Assembly (NCBI RefSeq): GCF_001422375.1 | Contig: NZ_LMMU01000001.1 | Span: forward strand, 1,548,178 to 1,612,177 | From: Methylobacterium sp. Leaf99 | GTDB lineage: Bacteria > Pseudomonadota > Alphaproteobacteria > Rhizobiales > Beijerinckiaceae | Direction of reading: 5' to 3' | Length of the DNA stretch: 64,000 nucleotides | Shown here: positions 44,980-54,082 of the stretch, one piece after another | Layout of the letters: every line of letters begins with the position of its first letter | Numbering within the stretch: position 1 is the first letter of the stretch | Made by a program: the position numbers and the translations under genes | The notes under the pieces: model-generated | Database searches by the model: none | Told to the model about the DNA's origin: nothing | The model's input: only the letters and a program-made list of their open reading frames with translations

Positions 44980-45375
44980 CCCCGTCTCCCGGAAGGCTAC
45001 GGCATTCACACGCGTGCGAAGAGGGTGATCTGGAGCAGAGACAGGGTACCGGAAGGCATCCGGATGCGGGCGTGAGGCACACCGGTGCTCCCTCTCCTGG
45101 AAGGCTACGGCATTCACACATCTCGCGGGTAGCACGGGTCCCCTCTCCTGGAAGGAGAGGGACAGGGTGAGGTGTGGGACTTATTCGGAGAGTTCGCACA
45201 GCTGCACGGGATCGGTCCATTCGCAGTTGTGTGAATCCTATAGCCCAAACAGGAGAGGGGGCCCGTCGCGCGTGTTCGAAGCCCTTCGTGTCCTGTTCGA
45301 GCACCGAGAAAACTCATCTGCGATCGCCCTAACTTCCAGGAGGGGGGACCCGCGCTGCCCGCGCGATGTGGAAAT
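44980..45375. repeat. Modular palindromic repeat cluster
   Basis: The 44907-45415 gap is mostly repeats. Modules seen: GGCTACGGCATTCACAC (two copies), CATCCGGATGCGGGCGTGAG, CACCGGTGCTCCCTCTCCTG, TGGAAGGAGAGGGACAGG, and an inverted form of the CGCAGTTGTGTGAATCC module near 45222. A TCTGCGATCGCC half-arm of the foldback family stands at about 45319. The same modules recur at 36.8, 47.2, 54.3 and 58.1 kb. Confidence 0.82.
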
Positions 45376-45415
45376 GTCGTAGGCCCTGACGGGGCGCGCG
45401 AAAGGCGGCGGCGTC

Positions 45416-46993
45416 CTAGTCGGGCACGCGCTCCAGGGTGCCGAGGCCGCTGCCGTCGAGGGACTCCGCCGTCATGGCGGTGGCCCTGCCCTGGCCGCCG
45501 ATGGCGAACCGCAGGGTCGCGGGCGTGTCGGGCGCCTCCGCGTCCGGAAAATACAGGAACACGTCGCGATCGCGGTGGCGCAGGGGGTAGGTGCGCGCCA
45601 AGCCGGGGCCGACCGACAGGGTCAGCCCCCCGTTCGCCTCCGCCACCACGGCCCGGCCGATATAGGCGTTGGCGTAGGCGCCGGCATAGGCCGCGGGCCC
45701 GAGGGCGGCCGGCGCGTCGGCGGGGCTGCCGGGAGCCGCCGCGGTCGCGGGGACGGCCGCGAACATGCTGCCGTAGACGTCGCCCCACGCCCTCAGCCAG
45801 TCCTTGCCGACGGCCCCGTCGAAGACGAGGTCGGCGAAGCTGTCGGCGAGGCCCTCCGGAACGCCCGAGGGAAACGCGTTCGTCAGGATGACGACACCGA
45901 GCCTCGAACCCGGATGGATCGAGACCAGGGTCTGGGCGCCGGCGCTGAAGGCGCCGGCATGCCCCCAGACGAGGCCATGGCGTCCGAATTCGACGTTCCA
46001 GCCGAGCCCGTAGAACGACGCGGCCCCGGAGACGGGGTTGGTGCCGCGGGCCGTGAGCGGCGCGTGCGTCTCGGCGAGGGCCGCCGCCGCGACGTGCCGC
46101 CGGCCCGCCACCATCCCGTTGCCGATCGCGAGGCGCACCCACTGGGCGAGGTCGCGCACGTTCGAGCTGACGCCGCCGGCCGGCGCCTGGGCGTCGGGGT
46201 CCCGCGTGACCCGGGTGGCCCAGGGCTCGGCGGGTCCTCCGGCCCTGACATGCAGGGCGGCACGATTGGCCCGCGTCAGGAACTCCGCCTGCGTCGTGCC
46301 CGTGGACCGCATCCCCAGGGGTCCGAAGAGCGTGTCCCGGGCCACCGCGTCCCAGGGTTGGCCGGTGGGCTTCGCGGCCGCGACGGCGCCCGCGGTGAAG
46401 CCGAAATTGCTGTAGGCATAGCCCGCCCGGAAGCTCGAGGACGAGGGCACCAGGCGCAGCCGGTGGAGGATGGCGTCGCGGCCGTAGCCGATCCCCTCGA
46501 GGTCGTCCCCGGCATGGCCCGGAAGCCCGCTGCGATGGTTGAGCAGGTCGCGCACGGTGACCTCGGCCGTCGGATAGGGCTCGCGGAGCCGGAAGCCCGG
46601 GTCGAGATCGGCGATGCGGGACTCCCAGCCGACGACGCCCCGGCCCACCAGGGCCGCCACCACCGTCGCGGTGACCGGCTTCGACAGGGAGGCGATCTGG
46701 AACACCGTATCGGCGTCGACGGCGTCGGGCCGTCCGGCCTCCCGGCGGCCGAACCCCTTCAGCCACAGGGTCTCGTCGCCGAAGACGACGGCGATGGCGA
46801 GGCCCGGCACCGCCCCGGCGTCGACGGCGCCCCGCGCCAGCGCCTCCAGGGCCGGCAGCCGCGCCGCCACCTGTGCCCGCGTGAGCGTCTGGCCCGTGAG
46901 CGTCTGGCCCATGGCCGCTCCGGGCCCGACCATCGCCCAGGCGAAGAGAACACAGGCGGGGGCGAGGCCCCCCTTCCATCGAGACCGCGGCAT
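45416..46993 (-). CDS. Serine hydrolase of the beta-lactamase/esterase family
   Basis: A 525-residue exported serine hydrolase (signal peptide ending near GAAMGQ). Class C beta-lactamase/DD-peptidase motifs: SLSK with S102 and K105, the YSN motif in GYAYSNFGF, and HAG in WGHAGAFSAG. LLNHRSGLPGH is the family's loop. A C-terminal extension of about 110 residues resembles the lipocalin-like domain of such esterases. Natural substrate unknown. A 15-bp direct duplication encodes GQTLT twice just after the signal peptide. Upstream lie tandem CTAGACTTGT repeats that may be its operator. Confidence 0.88.
   Translation of the reverse strand: MPRSRWKGGLAPACVLFAWAMVGPGAAMGQTLTGQTLTRAQVAARLPALEALARGAVDAGAVPGLAIAVVFGDETLWLKGFGRREAGRPDAVDADTVFQIASLSKPVTATVVAALVGRGVVGWESRIADLDPGFRLREPYPTAEVTVRDLLNHRSGLPGHAGDDLEGIGYGRDAILHRLRLVPSSSSFRAGYAYSNFGFTAGAVAAAKPTGQPWDAVARDTLFGPLGMRSTGTTQAEFLTRANRAALHVRAGGPAEPWATRVTRDPDAQAPAGGVSSNVRDLAQWVRLAIGNGMVAGRRHVAAAALAETHAPLTARGTNPVSGAASFYGLGWNVEFGRHGLVWGHAGAFSAGAQTLVSIHPGSRLGVVILTNAFPSGVPEGLADSFADLVFDGAVGKDWLRAWGDVYGSMFAAVPATAAAPGSPADAPAALGPAAYAGAYANAYIGRAVVAEANGGLTLSVGPGLARTYPLRHRDRDVFLYFPDAEAPDTPATLRFAIGGQGRATAMTAESLDGSGLGTLERVPD
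46881..46910 (-). repeat. 15-bp in-frame tandem duplication
   Basis: GTGAGCGTCTGGCCC occurs twice in a row, giving a duplicated GQTLT on the minus strand at the mature N-terminus of the serine hydrolase. Confidence 0.93.
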
Positions 46994-47055
46994 GGGATCG
47001 TCTTCTCCGCTCGGGCCGACCCGTCAGATCGACCGGCCATGACGGGACGGAATGC

Positions 47056-47086
47056 AGTCTAGACTTGTTTCGCTAGACTTGTCTCG
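47056..47086. promoter_or_regulatory. Direct-repeat operator candidate
   Basis: CTAGACTTGTTTCG (47059-47072) is followed directly by CTAGACTTGTCTCG (47073-47086), 13 of 14 identical. The first overlaps the perfect palindrome AGTCTAGACT (47056-47065). They lie about 65 bp upstream of the serine hydrolase start and probably bind a regulator. The 46994-47713 gap otherwise holds a possible gene remnant (47086-47185) and the repeat cluster. Confidence 0.55.
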
Positions 47087-47184
47087 TGCCGAAACACAGC
47101 GACGAGTCAAAGACAAAGCGAGACATTTTTGAAGACCAGCGCCGCCTCGCGGAGGCCGGAGCGTCACCGGCTTCCCTCCGCTTG

Positions 47185-47560
47185 CGGGGCTACTGGATTC
47201 ACACAAATGCGAACGCGCCGATCGCGTGCGGAGACAGGGCCCCCGACGGCATCCGGATGCGGGCGTGAGGCGCAACGGTGCTCCCTCTCCTGGAAGACAG
47301 GGCGATCGCATAGGACCGCCGGTGTCATTCCGGGGCGCCGCAGGCGAACCCGGACCCGGAGGGCCGCGCCGGAGGCGTGCAATCCAGAGCCGCCGACAGC
47401 GCAAAACCCTGCAAAACCGGTGTTTCTGGGTCCCGGGTTCCGCTGCGCGGCCCCGGGATGACAAAGCGTTGCGGGACTTCTCAAGGTCCCAAACGCCATC
47501 TGCGATCGCCCTGCCTGAAAGGAGAGGGGACCCGCGCTGCCCGCGAGATGTGTGAAGGCC
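47185..47560. repeat. Composite intergenic repeat with foldback element (copy B)
   Basis: Begins with GGATTCACACAAATGCGAA and CATCCGGATGCGGGCGTGAG modules, then a foldback whose outer arms are ACAGGGCGATCGCAT (about 47297) and TCTGCGATCGCCCTG (about 47499). Inner arms are GTGTCATTCCGGGGC (47322) and GGCCCCGGGATGAC (about 47449). It ends with the GACCCGCGCTGCCCGCGAG module. It matches copy A at 36912-37115 closely, but has about 26 extra bases between GAACCCGGA and ATCCAGAG. Confidence 0.88.
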
Positions 47561-47713
47561 GTAGGCTTCGGGCGGAGGTCGGCGGCGACGTCCGGGGCCG
47601 CCCCAGGGCGGACCCGAAGCCGCATCCCCCCGCCGGTGGACGGAAGGTGAACGGCTCGGTAACCGTTCCGGCTTACGCCAAGAGACCCCTCCCACGAAGG
47701 CCGAGACCCCACG

Positions 47714-47917
47714 ATGACGAGAGACCAGCTCGCCGCCGAACTGACGCGCATCGCCAAGCTGCAGCTCAGCGACATCACCCGGGCGGTCAAGAACGGCGAG
47801 AAATCCATCGCCCTCAACGAGGTGACGGACCTCGCCCGCCGCCTTCACCTCCTGTCCGACGCCATCGCGGGCCGGCCGGCCGCCCCCGTGGCCCCGGCCC
47901 CCGCCGCCCATCCGTGA
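47714..47917 (+). CDS. Small helical hypothetical protein
   Basis: A 67-residue protein of unknown function (MTRDQLAAELTRIAKLQLSD). It is predicted to be mostly helical and to end in a Pro/Ala-rich tail. Its TGA overlaps the GTG of the following HNH-like gene by 4 nt, so the two are translated together. The coupling of a small protein to a putative nuclease is compatible with a regulator or immunity role, but nothing in the sequence proves it. Confidence 0.65.
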   Translation: MTRDQLAAELTRIAKLQLSDITRAVKNGEKSIALNEVTDLARRLHLLSDAIAGRPAAPVAPAPAAHP

Positions 47918-48678
47918 GCGAGGGATCGACGAGCCCCGGATCATCCTGGCGCGACACCCGCAACGCGCGGTCCCGGGCCCGCCTCGACCGGGCGCTGCCG
48001 GCGATCTTCCCCGCCCCGGTGCTGCAGCACGCCCTGTCGCGGCCCCTGCTGCCGCCGACGCCGCGCCTCGCCGTCGAGAGCTACTGGCGCGCCCACATCC
48101 TGCGGGCCGACCGCCTCGCCCGGGCGCTCGCCGCCCGCTCCGGCGCGCCCGCGGGCTGGACCTGGCGCCTCGGCACCGAACCGGGCCTCGCGGCGAGCTT
48201 CCGCCTGCCGCCCTCGCCCTACCGCGAGCCGGCCCATGGCCGCGGCCGCGGCCATTGCTGCCTGTGCGGCCAGCCGGTGTTCCGCTTCGGCTGGCACAGG
48301 GACCTGTGGGGCGCGGGGCAGCCGAACAAGAACGCCGCCTGGCATTCGGCCTGCGTCACCGCATGGAAGCTGTGGTGCGCGCCGGCCGAGCAGGTGGCGG
48401 TGCTGAAACGCCACCAGCGCCACCGCTGCACAGAATCCGGCAAGCGCCTGTTCAAGACCGCCGAGGTCGACCACCGGGTGCCGCTCTACCGGGTCTGGCG
48501 CGAGCACCGCGACGCGCCCTGGCCGGAACTGCTGGGCTACTGGGGCGCCCCCAACCTCCAGGTGGTCAACCGCGTGGTCCACGTGGCCAAATGCGGCGCC
48601 GAGGCCGGCGAGCGGGCCGCCCGCCGCCGCGCCGCGGTGGCGCCGGTGCCGGCCGATCCCTTCTCCGTGGACTCCTGA
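47914..48678 (+). CDS. HNH-endonuclease-like zinc protein
   Basis: A 254-residue protein. A helical N-terminal half precedes a Cys/His-rich centre: HCCLCGQ (C115, C116, C118), WHSACVTAW (H144, C147). It is followed by an HNH-like core, KTAEVDHRVPLYRVW (D186, H187), then APNLQVVNRVVHVAKCGAEA (N214, H223, K226). The DH...N...H..K order and the zinc ligands fit HNH nucleases; the exact family is not recognised. The start is GTG 47914 coupled to the small upstream gene. It borders the AT-rich Panacea locus, though its own codon use is as GC-rich as the rest of the window. Confidence 0.65.
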   Translation: MSEGSTSPGSSWRDTRNARSRARLDRALPAIFPAPVLQHALSRPLLPPTPRLAVESYWRAHILRADRLARALAARSGAPAGWTWRLGTEPGLAASFRLPPSPYREPAHGRGRGHCCLCGQPVFRFGWHRDLWGAGQPNKNAAWHSACVTAWKLWCAPAEQVAVLKRHQRHRCTESGKRLFKTAEVDHRVPLYRVWREHRDAPWPELLGYWGAPNLQVVNRVVHVAKCGAEAGERAARRRAAVAPVPADPFSVDS

Positions 48679-48897
48679 TGGCCATACCTGTGCAGCCGGC
48701 ACAATCAGCTGAAATAGGCGCCGATCATACAAACACATCGGAGATATAGAATAAATTTATACTCGATAAACTTTTTTTATCAATAAATTACCTTCTAGGT
48801 TATGATTTAATATTTGGTTTTTTCTACGGCAAGTTCGGGTTTACCCGTTGAGGGAGCGATTTCTGAAATCTACGCAGAGACGGCTTGAAACGCGTCA

Positions 48898-48922
48898 CAT
48901 TGTCTCTTACAATGGAACATTG
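48898..48922. promoter_or_regulatory. Overlapping inverted repeats upstream of the Panacea gene
   Basis: CATTGT-CTCTT-ACAATG overlaps CAATG-GAA-CATTG, giving three alternating half-sites about 130 bp before the Panacea gene. This may be an autoregulatory operator. The whole 48679-49046 gap is strikingly AT-rich in its first half (A/T runs at 48740-48830) and contains no recognisable gene. Confidence 0.5.
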
Positions 48923-49046
48923 CGGGAACATGCGCTCATAGCGATATGATCGCGGTTGACATGGGCCGAGTGGCGAAGCGCCGCATTGGCCTCGGAAGAG
49001 GAGGAGCCGTGTAGGGCGCGACACCGCCATACCGGCTTTAAAGACA

Positions 49047-49511
49047 ATGGCCGCACGGACAGAGTCTGTTTGCAAGTTCATATGCGAGCGAGGCGGCTGG
49101 AGCGTGACCAATCTCCAGCTTCAAAAGCTTCTGTACCTCGCTCAAATGACCTATATGGGCCGTCATGAAGGCAAGAAGCTTTTTGACGGCTTCTTCGAAG
49201 CATGGGACTATGGTCCCGTCGAGCCTTCCGTCTATCGGAAGGTCCGCATGTTCGGGTCGAACCCGATCAGCGATGTGTTTTTCGATGCAAGAGTTTTTGA
49301 CGAGACCGATGATCGCCATAAGTTCCTGGTAGAAATTTGCCAGGAACTTCTGCCGAAGAGGGCGGGCGATCTCGTCGAGATTACCCATTGGGATGGCGGA
49401 GCTTGGGCGAAATACTATGTCCCAGGAATCAGAGGGATCGAAATCCCCGACCGCGACATCACCCGAGAGTACGCCGACCGTATCGGGGGCGGAACCCTCA
49501 CAGAGCACTAG
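49047..49511 (+). CDS. Panacea-domain (SocA/DUF4065) protein, probable antitoxin
   Basis: A 154-residue protein. VCKFICERGGWSVTNLQLQKLLYLAQMTYMGRH is the standard start of the Panacea (DUF4065, SocA/GepA) domain, followed by LFDGFFEAWDYGPVEPSVYRKVRMFG, with the family's AW.YGPV motif. Panacea proteins act as antitoxins to many unrelated toxins, and in Caulobacter SocA is an adaptor for ClpXP. The 3' end is overlapped by 95 nt by a membrane-protein gene in the +1 frame, the expected place for a toxin. Composition is less GC-rich than neighbours, suggesting horizontal gain. Confidence 0.85.
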   Translation: MAARTESVCKFICERGGWSVTNLQLQKLLYLAQMTYMGRHEGKKLFDGFFEAWDYGPVEPSVYRKVRMFGSNPISDVFFDARVFDETDDRHKFLVEICQELLPKRAGDLVEITHWDGGAWAKYYVPGIRGIEIPDRDITREYADRIGGGTLTEH

Positions 49512-49839
49512 TGTAATTTTCTCGAAAAGAGATAGAGGCCCCGCCTCGATCTCGTCCGCTGCGCTCGAAGCACAGCTTCAGAATGAAAAAACCGAGCGAC
49601 GTATCGAACGGTTTTTCTGGGTTTTCTCGCTCTCGATTTTTCTTGAGGTATTCTTATACAAGTATCTCGACAGTAATTTCGCATTCGGCCTGATCACGTG
49701 TCTTGTTTTAGCCGGTCTTACGTCACTCGCAAATTGGCTCGAAGTTCCTTGGATCGTAAGATTTCTGGAGATTTTGTTCCATAGATTGTCAGGTGGCGTA
49801 AAACGCCCGACGGAAAAGGAACCTGACCCCAAGGAATGA
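49417..49839 (+). CDS. Two-helix membrane protein overlapping the Panacea gene, candidate PanT-type toxin
   Basis: A 140-residue protein. A Ser/Thr/Pro-rich, disordered N-terminus of about 50 residues precedes a charged segment (QLQNEKTERRIER), then two membrane helices at about 67-82 (FFWVFSLSIFLEVFLY) and 89-107 (AFGLITCLVLAGLTSLA). The tail is polar and charged. The start is ATG 49417; ATG 49393 is an in-frame alternative, and both lie inside the Panacea gene. Two-helix membrane toxins are among the known Panacea partners, so a membrane-acting toxin is the likeliest role. That is inference from gene order and topology; no sequence family is recognised. Confidence 0.7.
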   Translation: MSQESEGSKSPTATSPESTPTVSGAEPSQSTSVIFSKRDRGPASISSAALEAQLQNEKTERRIERFFWVFSLSIFLEVFLYKYLDSNFAFGLITCLVLAGLTSLANWLEVPWIVRFLEILFHRLSGGVKRPTEKEPDPKE

Positions 49840-49962
49840 TCGAAGCGTTCATTCCCTTCTGTTTGCGAGCGTTCTCTGATCCCCCCTCTGCGACGCGCGC
49901 AAATCCATGAACGAGGGGGTCAGGCTACGGACGGTCAGCCTCTCTCTCTTGGAGAAAGACCG

Positions 49963-50172
49963 ATGTTCGCAAGCGAACCCAAAAAATCCCCGTTCTCCGC
50001 CGACGCCATTGGCGAAACCGATTTCGCCAGGGTCGATGCCCACGTGATCCAGCCGGAGGAGTACGAAGAACTTCCCAAGCTGACCGACGCGATGATGGAA
50101 CGGGCCGATCACTACGTCGGCACCACCCTGATCCGCCGGGGCCACCCGCCGAAGCCGGCCCCCGGGCGATAG
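49963..50172 (+). CDS. Short BrnA-antitoxin-like protein, possibly truncated
   Basis: A 69-residue protein with a good ribosome site (TTGGAGAAAG before ATG 49963). The second half, EEYEELPKLTDAMMERADHYVGTTLIRRGHPPKP, resembles the linker of BrnA/CopG-type antitoxins (LPELTDEMLxRA...IRRGRP). The ribbon-helix-helix segment that normally follows is absent: the frame ends at PAPGR*. No BrnT toxin lies upstream. It may be an orphan remnant or a separate small protein. An inverted repeat, CCCCCTC (49882) with GAGGGGG (49913), separates it from the Panacea pair. Confidence 0.55.
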   Translation: MFASEPKKSPFSADAIGETDFARVDAHVIQPEEYEELPKLTDAMMERADHYVGTTLIRRGHPPKPAPGR

Positions 50173-50179
50173 CTCCCCC

Positions 50180-51388
<1,209 letters not shown>

Positions 51389-51530
51389 GGGCGTGTCCTC
51401 GGCTCTTCCAGGGTCGCATTTCCTTCACGCGAGCCGGTGTCCACCTCGCTTGAAAATGCTTTCGCTCGGCCGGTCGCGCCGGCCGTTCGGGACGAATCAT
51501 GGACCCGAAGCGGGCGCGCCGTCCAGCCGC

Positions 51531-52460
51531 TCAGGCCCGCCCGAGAAGCGTGAGCCAGAGCACGGTGGTGATGGGCGCCAGCAGGGTCGAGACGAGGACG
51601 GAGGCCGCCACCAGCCCGGTCTCGGCCTTGTAGCGCACGGCGAGCAGGTAGGCGTTGATGCCCACGGGCATCGCCGCGAACAGGGTGGCGACGCCGGCAT
51701 AGGCGGGCGGCATGGAGAACAGCCTGGTGGCGAGCAGCCACACGGCGAGGGGGTGCACCACGAGCTTCAACCCGGCGATGACCAGGGCGCCGGGCAGGTC
51801 GAACAGCACCTTGTAGCGGGTCAGGCCGGCGCCGAGGGCCACGAGGGCGCAGGTGGAGGCGGTGGAGCCGAACCCGTCGATGAGGGAGCGGGCGATTCCC
51901 GTCGGCACCACGCCGCCGAGGCGCAGGGCCATGCCGAGCCCGAGCGCCACGAAGATCGGGTTCTTGACGAGGACGAGGCCGAGGCCGCGCAGGCGCTGGA
52001 CCAGGGTGCGGTCGCCCTCGGCCTCGATGAGGAAGGTGGCGCAGCCCATCATCAGGGGAAGATGCACGGCGAGCAGCAGGAACAGCGGGAACGCGCCTTC
52101 CTCGCCGTAGGCCTGCAGGATGGTCGGCACGCCGACGAAGATGGTGTTGGACTGGCTCGCGGCGAAGCCGTGCAGCACGGCGCCCTGGCGGCCGATGCCC
52201 TTGCGCCGGGTGGCGATGAGGGAGCCGGCGAGCCACGACAATCCGGCCCCGCCGAAATACGCGATCCAGTACGACCACGTCACCTCGCCGGTGAGCCCCG
52301 GCCGGGTGAGGGTGCCGATGATGAGCGCCGGCACCGCGATGGCGAAGACGTATTCCGACAGGCCGTCGCTGACCCGCTCGGACAGGAGGCCGGCGAGGGC
52401 CGCGCCCCAGCCGATCACGATGATTCCGAAGACCGGGGCGATGATGCTGACGGCGTTCAT
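51531..52460 (-). CDS. AEC-family (auxin efflux carrier type) transporter
   Basis: A 309-residue membrane protein with about ten hydrophobic segments. NAVSIIAPVFGIIVIGWGAALAGL and LSEYVFAIAVPALIIGTLTRPGL at the N-terminus, with GFAASQSNTIFVGVPTILQAYGEEGAFPLFLLLA in the middle, are typical of bacterial AEC permeases (malonate or other organic acid carriers). The C-terminal LFAAMPVGINAYLLAVRY also fits. Substrate unknown. The start ATG 52460 gives the family N-terminus; the upstream extension is Arg-rich and not membrane-like. Confidence 0.87.
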   Translation of the reverse strand: MNAVSIIAPVFGIIVIGWGAALAGLLSERVSDGLSEYVFAIAVPALIIGTLTRPGLTGEVTWSYWIAYFGGAGLSWLAGSLIATRRKGIGRQGAVLHGFAASQSNTIFVGVPTILQAYGEEGAFPLFLLLAVHLPLMMGCATFLIEAEGDRTLVQRLRGLGLVLVKNPIFVALGLGMALRLGGVVPTGIARSLIDGFGSTASTCALVALGAGLTRYKVLFDLPGALVIAGLKLVVHPLAVWLLATRLFSMPPAYAGVATLFAAMPVGINAYLLAVRYKAETGLVAASVLVSTLLAPITTVLWLTLLGRA

Positions 52461-52679
52461 GGCGGCTCGGTGTCCCGGGACCAGGCGGAGGGTGCCGGGC
52501 CGGCATAGCATGCGCGGCCGGGTCCGATCGTTGCGCCGCGGTCCCGATTCCCACGAAAACCGCGCCGTCAATCGGCCGGCGCCCCGTCGTTAAGCACTTG
52601 TTAGCCTTTCGACGGATCCGCCACACAAGTGTTCCCGGAATGCCACACGAAGGCCGCAAGTCCCTCACGAACCCGGGTT

Positions 52680-52707
52680 TTGCTTAAACAATAGGCAACT
52701 GCATAAA
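52680..52707 (+). promoter_or_regulatory. Possible promoter of the barrel protein gene
   Basis: TTGCTT and CATAAA separated by 16 bp stand about 75 bp before the barrel gene. The match is modest. The remaining gap 52461-52782 shows no gene. Confidence 0.3.
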
Positions 52708-52782
52708 GGATGACTTTGGCGCCGGCGGCATTCTTTGAGACCCTTCAGTCAACCGGAACCCACGAACAGCACGAGACTTGAT

Positions 52783-54027
52783 ATGGCCCGCCGCAGCGCG
52801 CTCATCGGACTGACGACCCTCCTCCTGTCGTCGACCTATCTCCAGGCCGCCGACCTGTCGGTGAAGGCGCCGATCCCCGCGCCCCCGGCATCGTGCAAGG
52901 CGGAAATCACCTTCCCGTCCTACGGCGGCATCATCAAGCAGAACCCCAACCCGGCCTGCCTCACCATCGGCGGCATCGGCGACATCTACTTCGGCGGCGC
53001 CCTGACCGGCTACGCCTACACCCAGACCAACCAGTTCGCGTTCTCGGCCGTGCCCCAGATCGCCAGCGACCGCGCCGCCCGCGTCGACTTCTCGAACCTC
53101 ATGGGCACCATCCAGAAGGCCGACGGCGCGTTCCAGTTCTACGCCGCGTTCGGCGCCTACACGATCCCGGGCCTCGGCCTGCCGATCCTCGGCACCTTCG
53201 ACCAGACCGACCTGCTCTACTCGCCGATCCCCATCGTCTTCGGCAAGTACGTGTTCAACGACAACTGGTCGGTCCAGGGCGGCCGCATGCCGACCCTCAT
53301 CGGCTCGGAGCTGCCCTTCACCTACCAGAACCTGAACATCTCCCGCGGCCTGCTGTTCAACCAGGAGAACGTGATCAACCAGGGCGTTCAGGTGAACTAC
53401 AGCGACGGCCCGTGGTCGGCGTCCTTCGCCGCCACGGACGGCTTCTACTCGGGCGAGATCAACTGGGTCACGGGCGCCATCGTCTACAAGATCGACGCCG
53501 CCAACACCGTCGGCATCAACGGCGGCACGCACTTCAACACCTACAACGCCGCCCTGCAGAACCCGCGCTTCCAGTTCGCCACCCCGCTCGCCGTGCAGAA
53601 CAGCTCCATCGTCAGCGCCAACTACACCTACGCCGACGGCCCCGTCATCGTGACACCCTACGTCCAGTACACCAACATCGAGCGCAATTCGGTCCTCGGT
53701 CTCGCCGGCGCCGAGACCTTCGGCGGCGCGATCCTGGCCAGCTACGCCTTCACCGACAACTTCGCCCTGGCCGGCCGCTTCGAGTACATCACCCAGAGCG
53801 GCAGCGCCGTGAACCCGTTCCGGCCGACCACGTCCGTCCTCTACGGACCGGGCAGCTCGGCGCTCTCCTTCACCGTGACCCCGACCTTCACCTTCGACCG
53901 CTATTTCGTCCGCGGCGAGTTCTCGACGGTGCAGCTCTACGACATCACCCCCGGCCTCGGCTTCGGCCGCACCGGCACCAAGACCTCCCAGGAGCGCTAC
54001 ATGGTCGAGACCGGCATCACCTTCTGA
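52783..54027 (+). CDS. Outer-membrane beta-barrel protein (porin-like)
   Basis: A 414-residue outer-membrane protein. The signal peptide (MARRSALIGLTTLLLSSTYLQAADL) is followed by SVKAPIPAPPASCKAEITFPSYGG, an opening common in Methylobacterium and Bradyrhizobium barrels. The rest shows alternating amphipathic strands with many aromatic and Gly/Asn residues and ends in ...VETGITF; the terminal Phe is the outer-membrane assembly signal. Two cysteines near the N-terminus may pair. Pore specificity unknown. The start is ATG 52783. A strong terminator follows. Confidence 0.85.
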   Translation: MARRSALIGLTTLLLSSTYLQAADLSVKAPIPAPPASCKAEITFPSYGGIIKQNPNPACLTIGGIGDIYFGGALTGYAYTQTNQFAFSAVPQIASDRAARVDFSNLMGTIQKADGAFQFYAAFGAYTIPGLGLPILGTFDQTDLLYSPIPIVFGKYVFNDNWSVQGGRMPTLIGSELPFTYQNLNISRGLLFNQENVINQGVQVNYSDGPWSASFAATDGFYSGEINWVTGAIVYKIDAANTVGINGGTHFNTYNAALQNPRFQFATPLAVQNSSIVSANYTYADGPVIVTPYVQYTNIERNSVLGLAGAETFGGAILASYAFTDNFALAGRFEYITQSGSAVNPFRPTTSVLYGPGSSALSFTVTPTFTFDRYFVRGEFSTVQLYDITPGLGFGRTGTKTSQERYMVETGITF

Positions 54028-54054
54028 TCGCCGCCCTCGTCCCAGCCCGATCGA

Positions 54055-54082
54055 GCCCCCTCCCCCCGGAGGGGGCTTTTTT
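54055..54082 (+). terminator. Rho-independent terminator of the barrel gene
   Basis: GCCCCCTCC pairs with GGAGGGGGC around a CCCC loop, followed by six T. Confidence 0.93.

Noticed and set aside
44900..45400. Repeat clusters as a CRISPR array
   Set aside because: Modules differ in length and order and there are no regular spacers or cas genes.
48956..48990. TTGACA before the Panacea gene as a -35 box
   Set aside because: No acceptable -10 follows at 16-18 bp, so the promoter is left unassigned.
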